Source: Pogona vitticeps (lineage: Eukaryota; Chordata; Lepidosauria; Squamata; Agamidae). From it: DNA of 64,000 nucleotides. The stretch is from positions 213,380,001-213,444,000 of the forward strand of contig NC_135786.1 in NCBI RefSeq assembly GCF_051106095.1. The letters are read 5' to 3'. The translations under genes were made by a program, and so were the position numbers. Under the pieces are notes generated by a model. That model saw only the letters and a list, made by a program, of their open reading frames with translations. It ran no database searches and was not told the DNA's origin. Shown here in pieces: positions 1 through 11,798 of this stretch (position 1 is its first letter; every line of letters starts with the position of its first letter).

Positions 1-341
1 AATGTCTCCAAGGGGAGAGAGACTGCCTGAAGAGGAAAGCTTGTGCTACTCAGGAATTTTCTCCATATGATTCAGGATCTGGAAAAAATCCAAGGGTTCT
101 GGATCACGTGGAGATGCTCCCCATGTACCAGCATGCCTCTCCTTAGATAGCAACAGGCTGGGAGAGGGGTTAAAATGGCTTCCCCTGTCACTCTTTCAAA
201 TTAACCCTTTTCTGAATGCTGGAACAGGGCTAGAGAGGATGCTGACTTAACCTGGCTACTGTTGTGTCTCTCCTCAACCACATCCTCCTATCTGCCATCC
301 ATCCAATTGTCTAGAACTAAGACATGCAATGGATGGGACTA

Positions 342-781
342 TACAGTGCTGCCTCACTTAATGATCACCTTATTAAATGACAAAACCGCTTTACCATGAA
401 ATTTTTGCGATCGCTATTTTGATTGCAAAACAATGTTCCTATGGGGAAAATTCGCTTAACAATGCTCGGTTTCCTGCTTCGGGAACCGATTTTTCGCTAG
501 ATGACAATTTTAAAACAGCTGATCGGCGGCTCTAAAATGGCCGCCCCTGTGCAAAATGGCTCCCCGCTGTGCTTTAGGACGGATTCCTCGCATTACAGGC
601 ACCGGAAAATGGCCGCCATATGGAGGATCTTCACAAAACGAGCAGGTATTTCGCCCACTGGAATGCATTGAATCAGTTTTCAATGCATTTCAATGGTTTT
701 TTAAATTTCACTTGACAAGGATTTCACTTAACAGCAATTTGAATGGAACGAATTATCCTCGTCAAGCAAGGCACCACTGTA
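342..781. mobile_element. Mariner-type MITE (CAGTG-TGCCTC termini, TA target)
   Basis: Inverted ends: CAGTGCTGCCTCACTTAATG on the left and the reverse complement of CAAGGCACCACTG on the right, flanked by TA on both sides (342-343, 780-781). No transposase. Same family as the copies at 9255, 20853, 26877, 36004, 60677 and 63270. Ends resemble what I recall of chicken Mariner1/Galluhop. Confidence 0.8.
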
Positions 782-1708
782 CCTCATTCACCCCTCATCC
801 CAGCAAGTGAAACGCTAGATCCTGGTTACTGTGATGCTGGGTGCAGTAGGACCCCATGTGCTTTTTGGGAGCTTACTGAAACTCACCTTCTCTTCCGCAC
901 TACCTGACAGTTTGACCATGATTCAAACCTAGAATAGCCCTCAGAATCCCATGGGTAAACAGTGTGGGATAGGCAAAAATACATCCACCCACCTTTTATA
1001 TGCCAATCAGGTGAGATGGACCCCAAATTCCTATCCGGCCCTAAAGCGACCACTTCAGCCACACTGGAACCAGGGCGGGCAGGTTAACTCAAAGGAAAAA
1101 AGGCTGGCTGGGGGCAGAAGGATCTTATAATTGCACCAACTTCAAGCTCCAGCACAGCCTTGTGGGAAGCACCAATTGGTACCTCTACCTGCCTATGTCA
1201 GATCAGGAGATGTGGGAAAAATAGTTCTAAGCCAGTGTATGAATCCACGCCAGCAGAGGTATAAATTGCCCACCAGCTCCAGAAATATAGAGATGGACTC
1301 AAGTGTTGGAGTTAACTAGGAACACACTTAACTCATTTTAACCCTTCTACTGAGGGGTGGGTTGTGGGGAGCATGTTATAAATGCTGTGAGGGATTGGTT
1401 AGGGCTGTCAGGCATGTGGGCCATGGAAGGGATGAAGGGAGTGCATAGTGGGATGCTTTTTGTCCATGTGGGGCAGAAGAGTTGTTGTGTGGTGTGCTGT
1501 GGGATTGGGAGAGGAGGATCTCCTGTAGGGGAGAAGGTGTATGAGAGGGGAGTTGGGTGGGTCTAGAAGTAACAGGGTTTTTTTTGAAAAAGTAATAGTA
1601 TGTCTGGGTATGTGCATATGAAGAGCAATGATGGGAGATTGTGGGTAGGAGGACAGGTCAATGTCAGTTGCTGGAGGGAGGGAGGTTACCTCTCCTACCA
1701 ACAAGCTA
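782..1708. other. No feature recognised
   Basis: Non-coding sequence between a MITE and a BovB piece. G/T-rich from 1340 to 1690. I see no gene, tRNA or named repeat. Confidence 0.4.
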
Positions 1709-3230
1709 TTTTGTTGTTTATAGTCATTAAGTCGTGTCTGACTCTTTGTGACCCCATGGACCACAGCACGCCAGGCCATGCTGTCTGACCCAACTCCAGG
1801 AGGTAGCTACAGTGACACTGTCTAACCATCTCATCTTTTGCTGTCCCCTTCTTCTCTTGCCTTGACACTTTCCCAACATCAGGATCTTTTCCAGGGAGTC
1901 TCATGAGGTGGCCAAAGTATTGGAGCCTCAGCTTCAGGATCTGTCGTTCCAATGAGCACTCAGGGTTGATTTCCTTCAGAATGGGTAGGTTTGTTCTCCT
2001 TCCAGTCCAGGGGAATCTCAAGAGCCTCCTCCAGCACTACAATTCAAAAGCATCAATCCTTCAGCCTTCAGCCATCAGCCTTCTTTATAGTCCAACTCTC
2101 ACTTCCGTACATCGTGACTGGAATAACCATAGCTTTGACTATGCAGACCTTTGTCAGCAAGGTGATGTCTCTGCTTTTTAAGATGCTGTCAAGGTTTGTC
2201 ATTGCCTTCCTCCCAAGAAGAAGGCGTCTTTTAATTTTGTGGCTGCTGTCACTATCTGCAGTGATCATGGGGCCCAAGAAGTAAAATCTCTCACTGCCTC
2301 CATATCTTCCCCTTCTATTTGCCAGGAGGTGATGGGACCAGTGGCCATTATCATGGTTTTTTTGATGTTGAGCTTCAGGCCATTTTTTTTTGCGCTCTCC
2401 TCTTTCACCCTCATTAAGCGATTCTTTAATTCCTCCTCACTTTCTGCCATCAGAGTGGTATCATCAGCATATTTGAGGTTGTTGACATTTCTTCTGGCAA
2501 TTTTAATTCTGGTTTGGGATTCATCCAATCCAACCTTTCGCATGGTCTATTCTGCATATAAGTTAAATAAGCAGGGAGACAAGATACAGCCTTGTACTAC
2601 TTTCCTAATTTTGAACCAATCAGTTGTTCCATATCCAGTTCTAACTGTTGCTTACTGTCCCACATATAGATTTCTCAAGAGATAGATAAGGTGGTCAGCC
2701 ACTCCCATTTCTTCAAGAACTTGCCATAGTTTGTTGTGGTTCACACAGTCAAAGGTTTTTGTGTAGTCAATGAAGCAGAAGTACATGTTTTTCTGGAACT
2801 CTCTGGCTTTCTCCATAATCCAGCGCATGTTAGCAATTTGGTCTCGAGTTCCTCTGCCCCTTCGAAATCCAGCTTGTACTTCTGGGAGGTCTTGGTCCCC
2901 ATATTGCTGAAGCCTACCTTGGAGGATTTTGAGCATAACCTTGCTAGTGTGGGAAATGAATGCAATTGTACGGTAGTTGGAGCATTCTTTGGCACTGCCT
3001 TTCTTTGGGATTGGGATGTAGACTGATCTTTTCTAGTCCTCTGGCCACTGCTGAGATTTCCAAACTTGCTGGCATATTGAGTGTATCACCTTAACAGCGT
3101 CATCTTTTAAGATTTTAAATACTTTGACTGGAATGCCATCACTTCCACTGGCCTTGTTGTTAGCCATGCTTTCTAAGGCCCACTTGACTTCACTCTTCAG
3201 GATATCTGGCTCAAGGTCAGCAACCACACT
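1709..3230 (-). mobile_element. BovB (RTE) LINE, 3' part with reverse transcriptase remains
   Basis: The minus strand codes broken pieces of a BovB ORF2: SMANNKASGSDGIPV, a palm-like FIDYTKTFDCVNHNKL, the YADDTTLMAE catalytic box, and the C-terminal HGVTKSQTRLND next to the typical 3' end at about 1709-1790. Several frame breaks; the 5' half, including the endonuclease, is absent. It abuts a MITE at 3232. BovB is common in squamates and ruminants. Confidence 0.88.
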
Positions 3231-3231
3231 A

Positions 3232-3735
3232 CAGTGGTGCCTCGACGTACGGCCATAATCCATTATAGAAGATGTGCATAACTCAAAATGGTCAAAGTCG
3301 AAGCACCATTTCCCACAGGAATACATAGAAGCCACATTAATCTGTTCCGGCCGGAAAAAAATTACCAAAAATAAATAAAATAAAAATAAAACACTTGAAG
3401 CCCCATAGGAATGCACTGGGGGCAAAAAACAAACACACCAAAACAAACAAACAAACAAAAAACGCAGCCAGCCCCAGCAGAATGCTATGGGACTGGGGGG
3501 AAAAAACCTCAAAACACACACACACATAAAGCCAGCCCCAGCAGAAAGCCATGAGGCTAGGGGGGAAAACACAACCGCCACACACAGAGCCAGCCCCAGC
3601 GGAACACCATGGGGCTGGGGAAAAACACTCCAAAACACCCCCCACATATATACAGCCAGCCTGAACGCGATGGGGCTGGGGAAAAAAACCAATCAAAACA
3701 CAAAAAACATCACAGCAGAGGAGGGATGGCAGTAA
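3232..3735. mobile_element. Mariner-type MITE end with internal minisatellite (truncated)
   Basis: Starts CAGTGGTGCCTCGACGTACG after a TA, with GTTCCGGCCGG about 110 bp in. From about 3400 to 3680 it has roughly four copies of a ~62-bp unit with GCCAGCCCCAGCAG and ATGGGGCTGGGG. No right inverted end was found. Its outline is like the element at 38535-39612 read backwards. Confidence 0.55.
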
Positions 3736-3739
3736 AACT

Positions 3740-4060
3740 CAAGGAGGTAAGAGGGATGGCTTGTAGACAAAGGGCCTTTTCGGCAGCTGCCCCCAGACTT
3801 TGGAATGCCATCCCGACTGAGATTCGTCTGGTACCAATGCTGATGACATTTCGGCGCCAGGTCAAAACCTTCCTGTTCTAAAAAGCTTTTAAATGAAATA
3901 ATATCAACTGTGGGTCCTGATGGCAATTTTTAGAGTATCTATTTTAATTGTATTTTGTTTTATCTTTTTATTGTATTTTAATTGTATTTTAATAGTTGTA
4001 AGCCACCCAGAGACCTTCGGGTAGAGTGGCATATAAGTTAAATAATAAATTAATAAATAA
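3740..4060 (+). mobile_element. L2/CR1-type LINE 3' end
   Basis: Contains TGGAATGCCATCCC...CAGGTCAAAACCTTCCTGTT, a C-terminal LINE remnant, then GTAAGCCACCCAGAGACC, GCATATAAGTTAAATAATAA and an A/T-rich tail. The same tail recurs at 10100, 22265 and 26135. Confidence 0.75.
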
Positions 4061-4345
4061 ATAAAAACTGGAAAAAATAAACCAAAACCAGTTTTGGTCG
4101 GTGTCTTCGGCTGTATAAGGAGGGAAGGTGGTAAAAATGCAAAAAATAAATCAAAAATAGTTTGATCCCTTACCTGGTCGGTGTCTTTACCTGCATAAGG
4201 AGGCAAGGTTGTGAAAATGGAAAAAATAAACCAAAATTAGGTTTGATCTCTTACCTGGTCAGTGTATTTACCTGTATAAGGAGAGAAGGTAGTAAAAAAA
4301 TAAATAAATCTAAACTGAGTTTTGATCCCTTACCTGGTCAGTTCC
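4060..4345. repeat. Minisatellite, ~82-bp unit, about 3.5 copies
   Basis: Units begin near 4098, 4180, 4261 and 4338, each with (C/A)(G)GTGTxTTxxCTGxATAAGGA and an AAAAATAAA-rich part followed by TTGATC(C/T)CTTACCTGGTC. Copies differ at several positions, so it is not very young. Confidence 0.7.
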
Positions 4346-5830
4346 TAACCATAGGATATGTTGTTTTACCTAGAACATAGTTATGTGATACGTATTAACA
4401 TTTATAAACCACTGCCTCTTTAAATTTTGAGCAAGTAATTAACACTATGAATATGGAAATAAATACAAGAGAAATCAACCCAGAAAGAGAACTTTTAAGC
4501 TGAACAAGTTAATAGATCCTGGAGTATTAACACATTAAATGGGTAAATATTTCAGACACAATAATCTTTGGAACCCTTCAGACTCGGAAACAATATGTAA
4601 AGAGGTTTGTTGTTCGTTTCTGAACAGCATAAACAAAAACTTTTTTTTCTAATTATGGTTACTACGGAAGGAGATTAACCATATACAATCTAATGAATGC
4701 TAGGGATGAAATACAAAGATTAATCATGCAGAGTGGGCAAATGTTTCAGAAATGAAACATTTCTGTTTCATTTCCAACAACTACACCCATGGCTCCATCA
4801 TAAAGGGGGCACCCAGAAAAGGATCCCCACAAATGCTACTCTTTCTCATCTGTGTGGGAAGTCTGTTATTGAAATCCAGCTTACATCTGGCTGCCCCTTA
4901 ACAAACCCATTTATCTCTATTAAAAAACAACAGCAACCTCTTAAAAGTACCACATCAACTGCCCTGCCAGGCCTCACCACCTTAAACCTACACTACCCAG
5001 GCAACGCCTTAATGTAGTTTCCAGAGCTATTGACAAAACAGGAAGCAATCCTGTCCATTGATACAGAGTACATTTCTACAAACTATGAACCTGAATGTCT
5101 GAGAAAGTCCACGGTTAAGCTCTGCTCCCAATGGCTGTTGAGGCAGGAAAGCAGCAAGTGGGCAAAGACCAACTGTCAAGAACTTAGAGCATTGTTGCTC
5201 CAGCAATCATGTGACTTCAGAGGTCATGTGACATCTCTCATTATGTCCTCAGCAGTATGTCAATAGTTATTTAAATGTCTCTCACACTTAAGCCCAACCA
5301 GGCTGCTTGCAAGAGTGAAATAAAAGTCTTGTCCTGTGGATCATAAGTACTTGTGCATGGGCTGCTGTCTGGCTGTTGTTTTTTTTTAAATAAGGTCATA
5401 AATGATAAGTAGTATCTCTAAATGAGCATTCATTAACTATCTTAGTTAATGATGTGGAGCTATTTACCTACTCCTTTTTAGGTCAAGAGTCCAGAATGGA
5501 ATATTAGAAGATGTTGGAGAACTAATTGCCATTCAAAGCACTATTTATGTCACAGAACCCTGGTCCAAATTCAGAAAGTGTTAGCACTAAAATAAATCTT
5601 TCTTTCTTTTTCTCATCCTGATTTAGGGCACAATCCTAACTAGCCTGGCTGGCCTTAGGCTGGCTTAATTAGCCTCTCAGAATTAAGAAGGAAATGCCTG
5701 TTAAAGGTACAGTGTGCTATCTCCCTCAAATGCAAGTCCTTTCTGCAGCTGCCATGAAAGCCATTTCAACACCAGTTTGCGCCGTAGAAGGCTAAGCCTC
5801 TCCTAGTGCATCTGGTGCAGTCAGAGTGCC
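4346..5830. other. No gene recognised; possible LTR-like tail near 5270-5360
   Basis: AT-rich non-coding DNA. AATAAAAGTCTTG at about 5317-5330, followed by CTGTGGATCATAAG, looks like the polyadenylation part of a retroviral LTR, but I could not find LTR borders or any coding part, so this is only a hint. Confidence 0.3.
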
Positions 5831-6269
5831 CCCAGAGAGATCTGCCTTTCTCTCATTTAAACTTCCACCCATCCCACTTCTTCCCCACATTGCCGGAGCG
5901 CTTTGGAGTATCTCGCCAGGTGACCTGTGAAGAGCGGTGGGGTGGGGAGAGAGAGAGAGACCTAAAACCAGAAGCCCCAGTGGGGCCAACCCCTGAACCC
6001 GTGAGCTCCGCCGCTTCGGAGGGAGAAGACTACCGGGCAGGGAGAGGGCTCCCCTTCTGGATGTGTGAGTGCTTCGGGGGGGGCAGGCGGGACCCAGTCC
6101 CTACAAGGTGGGGAGGGTCAGCGGCAAAGTTGCTCCTGTGCCTTCCAGGACCAGGGAGACAACTCTGTAGCTGGGCGCTTCTGGGAGCCCCTGATGAGGA
6201 AGCCCCACGCTCACCAAGTAGGTGGCGCTGCCACTGCTCCTGCTCCCGGTTGGGCTGAAATTAGAAGCC
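5831..6269. other. GC-rich stretch of unknown origin
   Basis: Locally GC-rich with many short open frames on both strands, none conserved that I can recognise. It may belong to the hAT element at its right or to the 5' region of the LINE that follows. Confidence 0.3.
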
Positions 6270-6495
6270 AGGCAGATTTTGAGAGTGGGTGGGCATGTTG
6301 CACTTTGCAGGTGGGCGTGTTGCACTTGTGCACATGGGCGCAAGCATTACACGCCCCTCCGCGAGCATGCCACGTCACTCCGTGAGCGTGACATGCCCAC
6401 CCACGAACACCGGGGTGTTCCCGCCTCCCAACCGGTCCGCGCACAGAGCCCACACCCCCCAAATGGTCCATGGTCCCAAAAAAGTTGGGGACTGC
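6270..6495. mobile_element. hAT-type element, right half
   Basis: Ends AACCGGTCCGCG...CCCAAAAAAGTTGGGGACTGCTG, the same terminus as the complete element at 12750-13123. Its interior is made of GCATG/CACG-rich repeats. No matching left end was found. Confidence 0.6.
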
Positions 6496-7700
6496 TGATC
6501 TAGATCCATTTCGATCTGGCTTCAGGTCTAGTTATGGGATGCAGAATACTTTGCCTTGGTGGATGACTTACATCAGGAATTGCATAGAAGAACTGTTGGA
6601 CCTCTCAGCGGCTTTCAGTACCATTGACCATGGCATCCTTCTGGTCTGTCTCTCCAAAACAGGACTTGGAAGCACTGTTCTACGGTGGTTCCAGTCCTTT
6701 CTGGAGGAGAGACCCCAGAAGGTGCTGCTGGGGGAGTCCTCTTTTAGTCCATTATTTCTGGCCTTCCCAGTCTCTCAAGGTTCTGTTTTGTCTCCTATGT
6801 TATTTAATATCTATGTAAGACCACTGGGTTGACAGGAGTTTTGGGGTTTGATGTCAACAATATGCAGATGACCCCAACTCTATCTCTCCTTGCCATCTAA
6901 ATCCAAGGAAGCTGTTTCAGCTCTAGATCATTGTCTGGTATGACTAATGGACTGGATGAGGGAGAATAAACAGAAACCTAATCCAAACAAGAGGTGTTCC
7001 TGGTCAACAAAAAGGCAGATCAAGGAAAAGGGATGGAATCTGTGCTGGATGAGATTACATTTTTTCTGAAAACACAGGTGTGCAACTTGGGTGTGTTCCT
7101 GGATGCATCTCTGAGCCTGGATGCCTAGGTTCCAGCGCTGGCCAGGAGTGCATCTGCACAGCTAAATTAGTGTGCTAGCTGCATCTGTTCCTGGAGAGGT
7201 ATGATCTGACCATGGTGATAAATGTCTTAGTTAACATCCTGGCTGGATGATGTAATGCTCTCTACCTGCGGCTGCCTCTGGAAAGTGTCCAGAAACTTTA
7301 GCAGGTCCAAAATGCATCAGCCAGATTGCTAACTGGGACTAGTCACAGGGATCACATAATTCACAATTACAGCAGCTGCCAATTCATTTCTGGGCTTAAT
7401 TCAAAGTGCTGATTTCAACTTATAAAACCCTTTCTCTTCAGGAAAGCTTTCCCTCAGTTACTAGCTGCCTGCCTGGGCTTCTTAAATGGATTGTTGTGCC
7501 TTACTGCATTGACTGTTTTTGGTGTTGTTTTTGCTGGCCATGTTGTAGTTTGCTATTTGACCCTTTCTAGTATTTGTATACTTACTGATTCTGGCTTTGA
7601 GTATTGTCTGTTAATGATGTCAGCTGCCTTGGTCCTTTTTAAGGAGAAAGGCAGGGTAAAAATAGTTTAAATAAAATAAATAATAAATACATTTCAGGAT
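6496..7700 (+). mobile_element. L2/CR1-type LINE, 3' part with reverse transcriptase remains
   Basis: Translated pieces LDLSAAFSTIDHGILL and VSQGSVLSPMLFNIYVRPLG are reverse-transcriptase motifs of L2-type LINEs; later comes a degenerate version of the SRLDYCNALY-LQLVQNAAARL region, and the tail GGAGAAAGGCAGGGTAAAAA then AATAAA repeats near 7690. Frame is broken repeatedly. Confidence 0.82.
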
Positions 7701-8639
7701 GAAATGAAATTTAATTTCTAATTATTGCAATCTTTAACCACTATGCACCGCTAGGAAGAAACAGGATATCGATATAAAGAAAACCAACCAATGGAAAAAT
7801 AAATAAGATGTGAAGCAAGAACAGAGCAAGGAAGCGAATATGACATCCACAAGGGCTCGCTTCCCTGTAATATGTGAAATATAACTACAGCCAACAATTA
7901 CTAGAATGAGTGCCAGGGATAGCAACAACAATTGCTTTGGCTGAATTGCACTCATGTCTATGAAGCTCTGTTTCTTTTCAGGGTGGGCAAATCATTTCCT
8001 CAGCAATGATAGAGGTCAACATTCCGCCCTCTTTAACTGAACAGAGATGAACTGCATCCAGAATCCCTTTAATATGATTGAAGAAGTAGTTCCACACAAA
8101 TGAAGATCAGCTTAAGTTCTATTTCATCTTTGCAGGTCTTGGCTTTGTGGAAAGTGTTCTGAGATATTGTATCTTTCCGGCAGGTCCACTGGCAATATTC
8201 ACAGATAAACCACGAAACCTTGAAGTGATTGCTGCCTACGTGGATTTTAACTGATGAGAAAGCTAAGTATTGTTTGGCTGGAATACAGTCCCAAACCCAT
8301 CATCTACTTGACTACAGCAAATGTTTGAAGAAGGGCCATCTTAGAAACATAAATCATCCTTTTACACATACTGATATTAAACAGGTAAAAAAAATGAATA
8401 ATAATATGAAGGAAACTACATCTATGAAAGTAATACAATCTAAGTCTTTTATGAGGATCAGGTTGGTCCAACACTGTGCTGTGACTAAAGCTATGAAACT
8501 TCCTAGCGCAGTTCTACTGTTTGGATTGATGCAGCACCGACAATCTAACTCTCAGCACCTTTCCCAGCCCAGGTGGGATACAAGACACCATTTTTAAAAA
8601 AAGGCTGAAAATAGATGTAGATGTAAGAAACTAGACACA
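7701..8639. other. No feature recognised
   Basis: AT-rich non-coding DNA; short frames on both strands have no family resemblance I can name. Confidence 0.4.
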
Positions 8640-8875
8640 GTTATGCTTCACCCTCTGCCCTATTAGACCCAGTAGGCATGAGCCACCACAAGCAACTGCC
8701 TTATGACTAGTGCATCAAAGCATTGGTCATGCCAGTGCTTCAACAAGGTGGATGTCCAGATTCTCAGGCACATCTTCTCATCATGCATTGCCAAGTCATT
8801 TTACCAGAGAGAGATGGGATTGAACTTGAGACCTTCTGCGTCCAAGTCCTGTGCTCTACTACTCAGCTATGATTA
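8640..8875 (-). mobile_element. tRNA-derived SINE
   Basis: On the minus strand it begins with an A-box-like TAGCTGAGTAGTAGAGCACA and a B-box-like TCAAGTTCAATCCC, followed by a body ending near 8640. The head is like a tRNA with both Pol III promoter boxes. Confidence 0.65.
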
Positions 8876-8906
8876 GGTTTGCAAAGTTGCACTAGCCTCT
8901 ATAGTG

Positions 8907-9738
8907 CAGCAATGGCAAACCAATGGTACGCGTACCACAGCTGGCACATAGAGTCCTCTCTGTGAGCCCGTGAGCCATAAGTCACCATTGACAAATACTT
9001 ACCCGTCCTCTGATCCCGAATTTTGGCACTCCCCTCTGCTGGTGCAGTGGCCCAGCGAAGGGTTGCAATGGCGACCATTACCAATCTAGCCCAATGGGGG
9101 ATTGGAGGACCAGTAAGTATTTCTTTGTTAATGCCACCCATAGAAAAAAGCAAACCATGAGCATTTAACCCTTGCAGTGCAGGAACAGTTGTTTTTTTTC
9201 TAAACTAAAACCTCAGTATTTGGGTTTTAATTGCAATGTTGGCACTTTGAAATACAGTGGTGCCTCGCTAGACAATGATAATCCGTTCCACTGAAATCGC
9301 TGTTTAGCGAAATCATCGTCTAGCGAAAAGCATTTCCCCATTGGAATGCATTGAAACCTCTTTAATGGTTCCAATGGGGAAAAATTGTCGCGTAGTGAAG
9401 ATCGGCCATAGGAAAGCCGCTTTGCGAACCACCGATCAGCTGTTTAAATAGATGTCTTGCAAAGCTGAGGTCCCGAAAACACCCGTTTTGCGAGCACGGA
9501 GGGAGCTGTCAGAATCGTTGTCTAGTGAAAATCGGTTTGCGAAGCAGGGACCAAACATTGTCCAGCGAAATTCCCCATAGGAATCACTGTTTTGCGAATC
9601 GCTATAGCGATTGCAAAAAGTCAATGTCTAGTGAAAAAACTGTCATGCGGGGTAACTGTCTAGTGAGGCACCACTGTAAATATGTTTATTCTGTCTTGCA
9701 GTTCGGGCACTCAGGCTGAAAAAGGTTCGCCATCCCTG
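8907..9738. mobile_element. hAT-type MITE, interrupted by a mariner MITE
   Basis: Left end CAGCAATGGCAAACC, right end GGTTCGCCATCCCTG (inverted), flanked by 8-bp duplications CTATAGTG (8899-8906) and CTCTAGTG (9739-9746), one mismatch. A mariner MITE at 9255-9676 lies inside it, so the hAT copy is the older of the two. Confidence 0.78.
9255..9676. mobile_element. Mariner-type MITE (422 bp) nested in a hAT MITE
   Basis: CAGTGGTGCCTCGCTAGACA at the left, inverted at the right, TA on both sides. Internal GTCTAGCGAAA and TTGCGAA motifs. Very close in sequence to the copy at 60677. Confidence 0.85.
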
Positions 9739-10094
9739 CTCTAGTGTCATATTTATTTCCTAGGGTGCCCCTGAATGCCATGGGAGCCCCAAAAGCATTC
9801 TTAGAAAATAAAAAATGGTGGGTGGCTGCATGGATAGAGGAAGGCAGACTGCTGAGTACCCTGGACCTGAGGTGTTCAGGGCTTTGTTTGTCAGTAAAAC
9901 CCTTGGTAGTTAATAGGAAACCAGAGCAGTACTTTCAAGATAGGTGTAATACATGTAGCCTGGTGTGTTTTATGAGTGGTTTTTGATATACAGTATATAG
10001 TTTGTTTTGTCTGGACTTTTACACTTGGGTCTTCCAGTTCTTCCGTGTTTCTCTTTGTGACACTATTTTGCCTTCTGTGAAACCAACATTTTTG

Positions 10095-10200
10095 TTTCAC
10101 AAAATGTTGTTAGCCGCCTAGAGTGGTCCTCACCGACCAGATAGGCGGGGTATAAATTAAATTAAATAAAATAAATAAATAAAATAAATAAATAATGGGG
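10095..10200 (+). mobile_element. L2/CR1-type LINE tail
   Basis: GTTAGCCGCCTAGAGTGGTC, AGATAGGCGGGGTATAAATT and an AAATAAA simple tail. Its 5' limit is not clear. Confidence 0.65.
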
Positions 10201-10680
10201 GGAAATATTGGAATTTTGGGCTCAGATCTTCATGTCTACATAGTACCTTATTTCTTAGCTGTCTTTGGAAAATTAAAAATGTGACTTTATGTAATAAGCA
10301 CTAATAAGGTTTGTTCTTGATCTTTTTTTTTAGAGGCATACAACCAGACTATTTTGTAATAAGTAGATGAAACTACCTACAGTATTTCAAAGTTTGGCCA
10401 TTGGCCCAGCTAGTCCACTGCTATCAACTATGAAAAGGCTTCTCCACAGCCTTAGGGAGGATAATTCACAGGCCTGCCCTATAGAACGTGGAATTTATAT
10501 CTACCATTGTGTGTAAATACTGCTGAAGAGTAACAATTAAATCTGTCACCAGTCTTGAAACAAAACAAAAAACCACACAAAAAAGCGATATCTCTTCACC
10601 TGCCTATATCTCCTATACTTAAATCTTTCCATTAAAAAGGGCATTTGAAAAGAAATCATTAAATAACCAGCAAGACAACC
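10201..10680. other. No feature recognised
   Basis: AT-rich non-coding DNA. Confidence 0.4.
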
Positions 10681-10687
10681 TTGTTAG

Positions 10688-10880
10688 TCTCCTGGATGAA
10701 ATGCAACAGAGTCTTGTGGCACCTCAAAGACTAATACGTTTTATTTGACTGATAAGTTTTGATGCATAAATTTTCACAGACTCAAGCCGACCTGCATCCA
10801 GAAAACTGGGCTGTAGTCCAAAAAAGCTTATGCCAAATAAACATTTGTTGGTCTTTAAGGTGTCACAAGTGTCTTTGTTA
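10688..10880. mobile_element. Fold-back repeat (unclassified MITE)
   Basis: Left arm AGTCTTGTGGCACCTCAAAG..., right arm its degenerate reverse complement TTTAAGGTGTCACAAGTGTC, with GGGCTGTAGTCC in between. Related halves occur near 15390-15440 and 60533-60660. Confidence 0.6.
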
Positions 10881-11798
10881 GTTAAAATACATTGCAGTCC
10901 ATCTTACATACAAAATCCTACCTGAATGAAGTGTTCCCGCTTGCTGACAGAAGTATAACAGACAGGGAGGAGACCTAGCTTCCCTTGGTAAGTTCTTTCA
11001 GCATCTCAGGGTGGCCACTGAGAAGACCTGCTCGTGGGTCCTTGTCAAAGAGGCCTCTGACTCCAATGGAACAGACATGGGAGACGTTGCCTTTTTAGAC
11101 TAGGCCACGGACTTTCCTGGGCATGCTGACTGTACAGTTCTAATCCCCCCTTCCCAAAATAACTTTTCTCACTCTGCAGCAGAGATCACCCATCTACTGA
11201 GGTCTATTAAAGCTAATTTTGCTTTAAAAATTATAATATTATAGCAAACATGTTAAAACATTTAACATTTATGTTTTAACATCTCCAGATTTTATTAGGT
11301 GTTCTTTATACAGTCATCTGCTCTGTTTAAAGACTGAGCAATAATAGAAAAGGAAATACAGCTACACGTGATTGAAGTAATAAAATCCCAAAACTAAATA
11401 GCATCTCATAATTCATTTTACACAGCATATATTAGATTTCATTACATCAGTACATGACTTAGTAGTAAATTCTCCTGTGGGCCATAAACCTTTAAGGTGC
11501 TGTCATCTTGAAAAATGTGCTTTTTTAAAAAAAAAACAGCCAATTGTCGAACAAGTGTTTTGCAGATCTATTCGCCCCATCTAGTGCCAAGGCAAAGAAT
11601 AAGAAACTGCTATGCTTATTTACATGGAAAGACCTGACATTTCCTAATTTAAAGAATCCTTAGAATAAGTTAGCCATGAGGTTTGGAAGCTACCAGAATC
11701 TCACTGTTTTGACTCTATGTTTACATGTTTTCGAGTGCTCTGAAAAATCCACAGATCTAACTTTCTAGTGTCACAATCTAGCCGAGCAGCTTTCTAAG
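10881..11798. other. No feature recognised
   Basis: AT-rich non-coding DNA. Confidence 0.4.

Noticed and set aside
3033-3692. 219-codon minus-strand frame
   Set aside because: It joins a real BovB fragment to translated minisatellite of the adjacent MITE; not a gene.
5270-5370. Retroviral LTR-like polyadenylation region
   Set aside because: Only one suggestive AATAAA context; no borders, no leader and no coding part seen.
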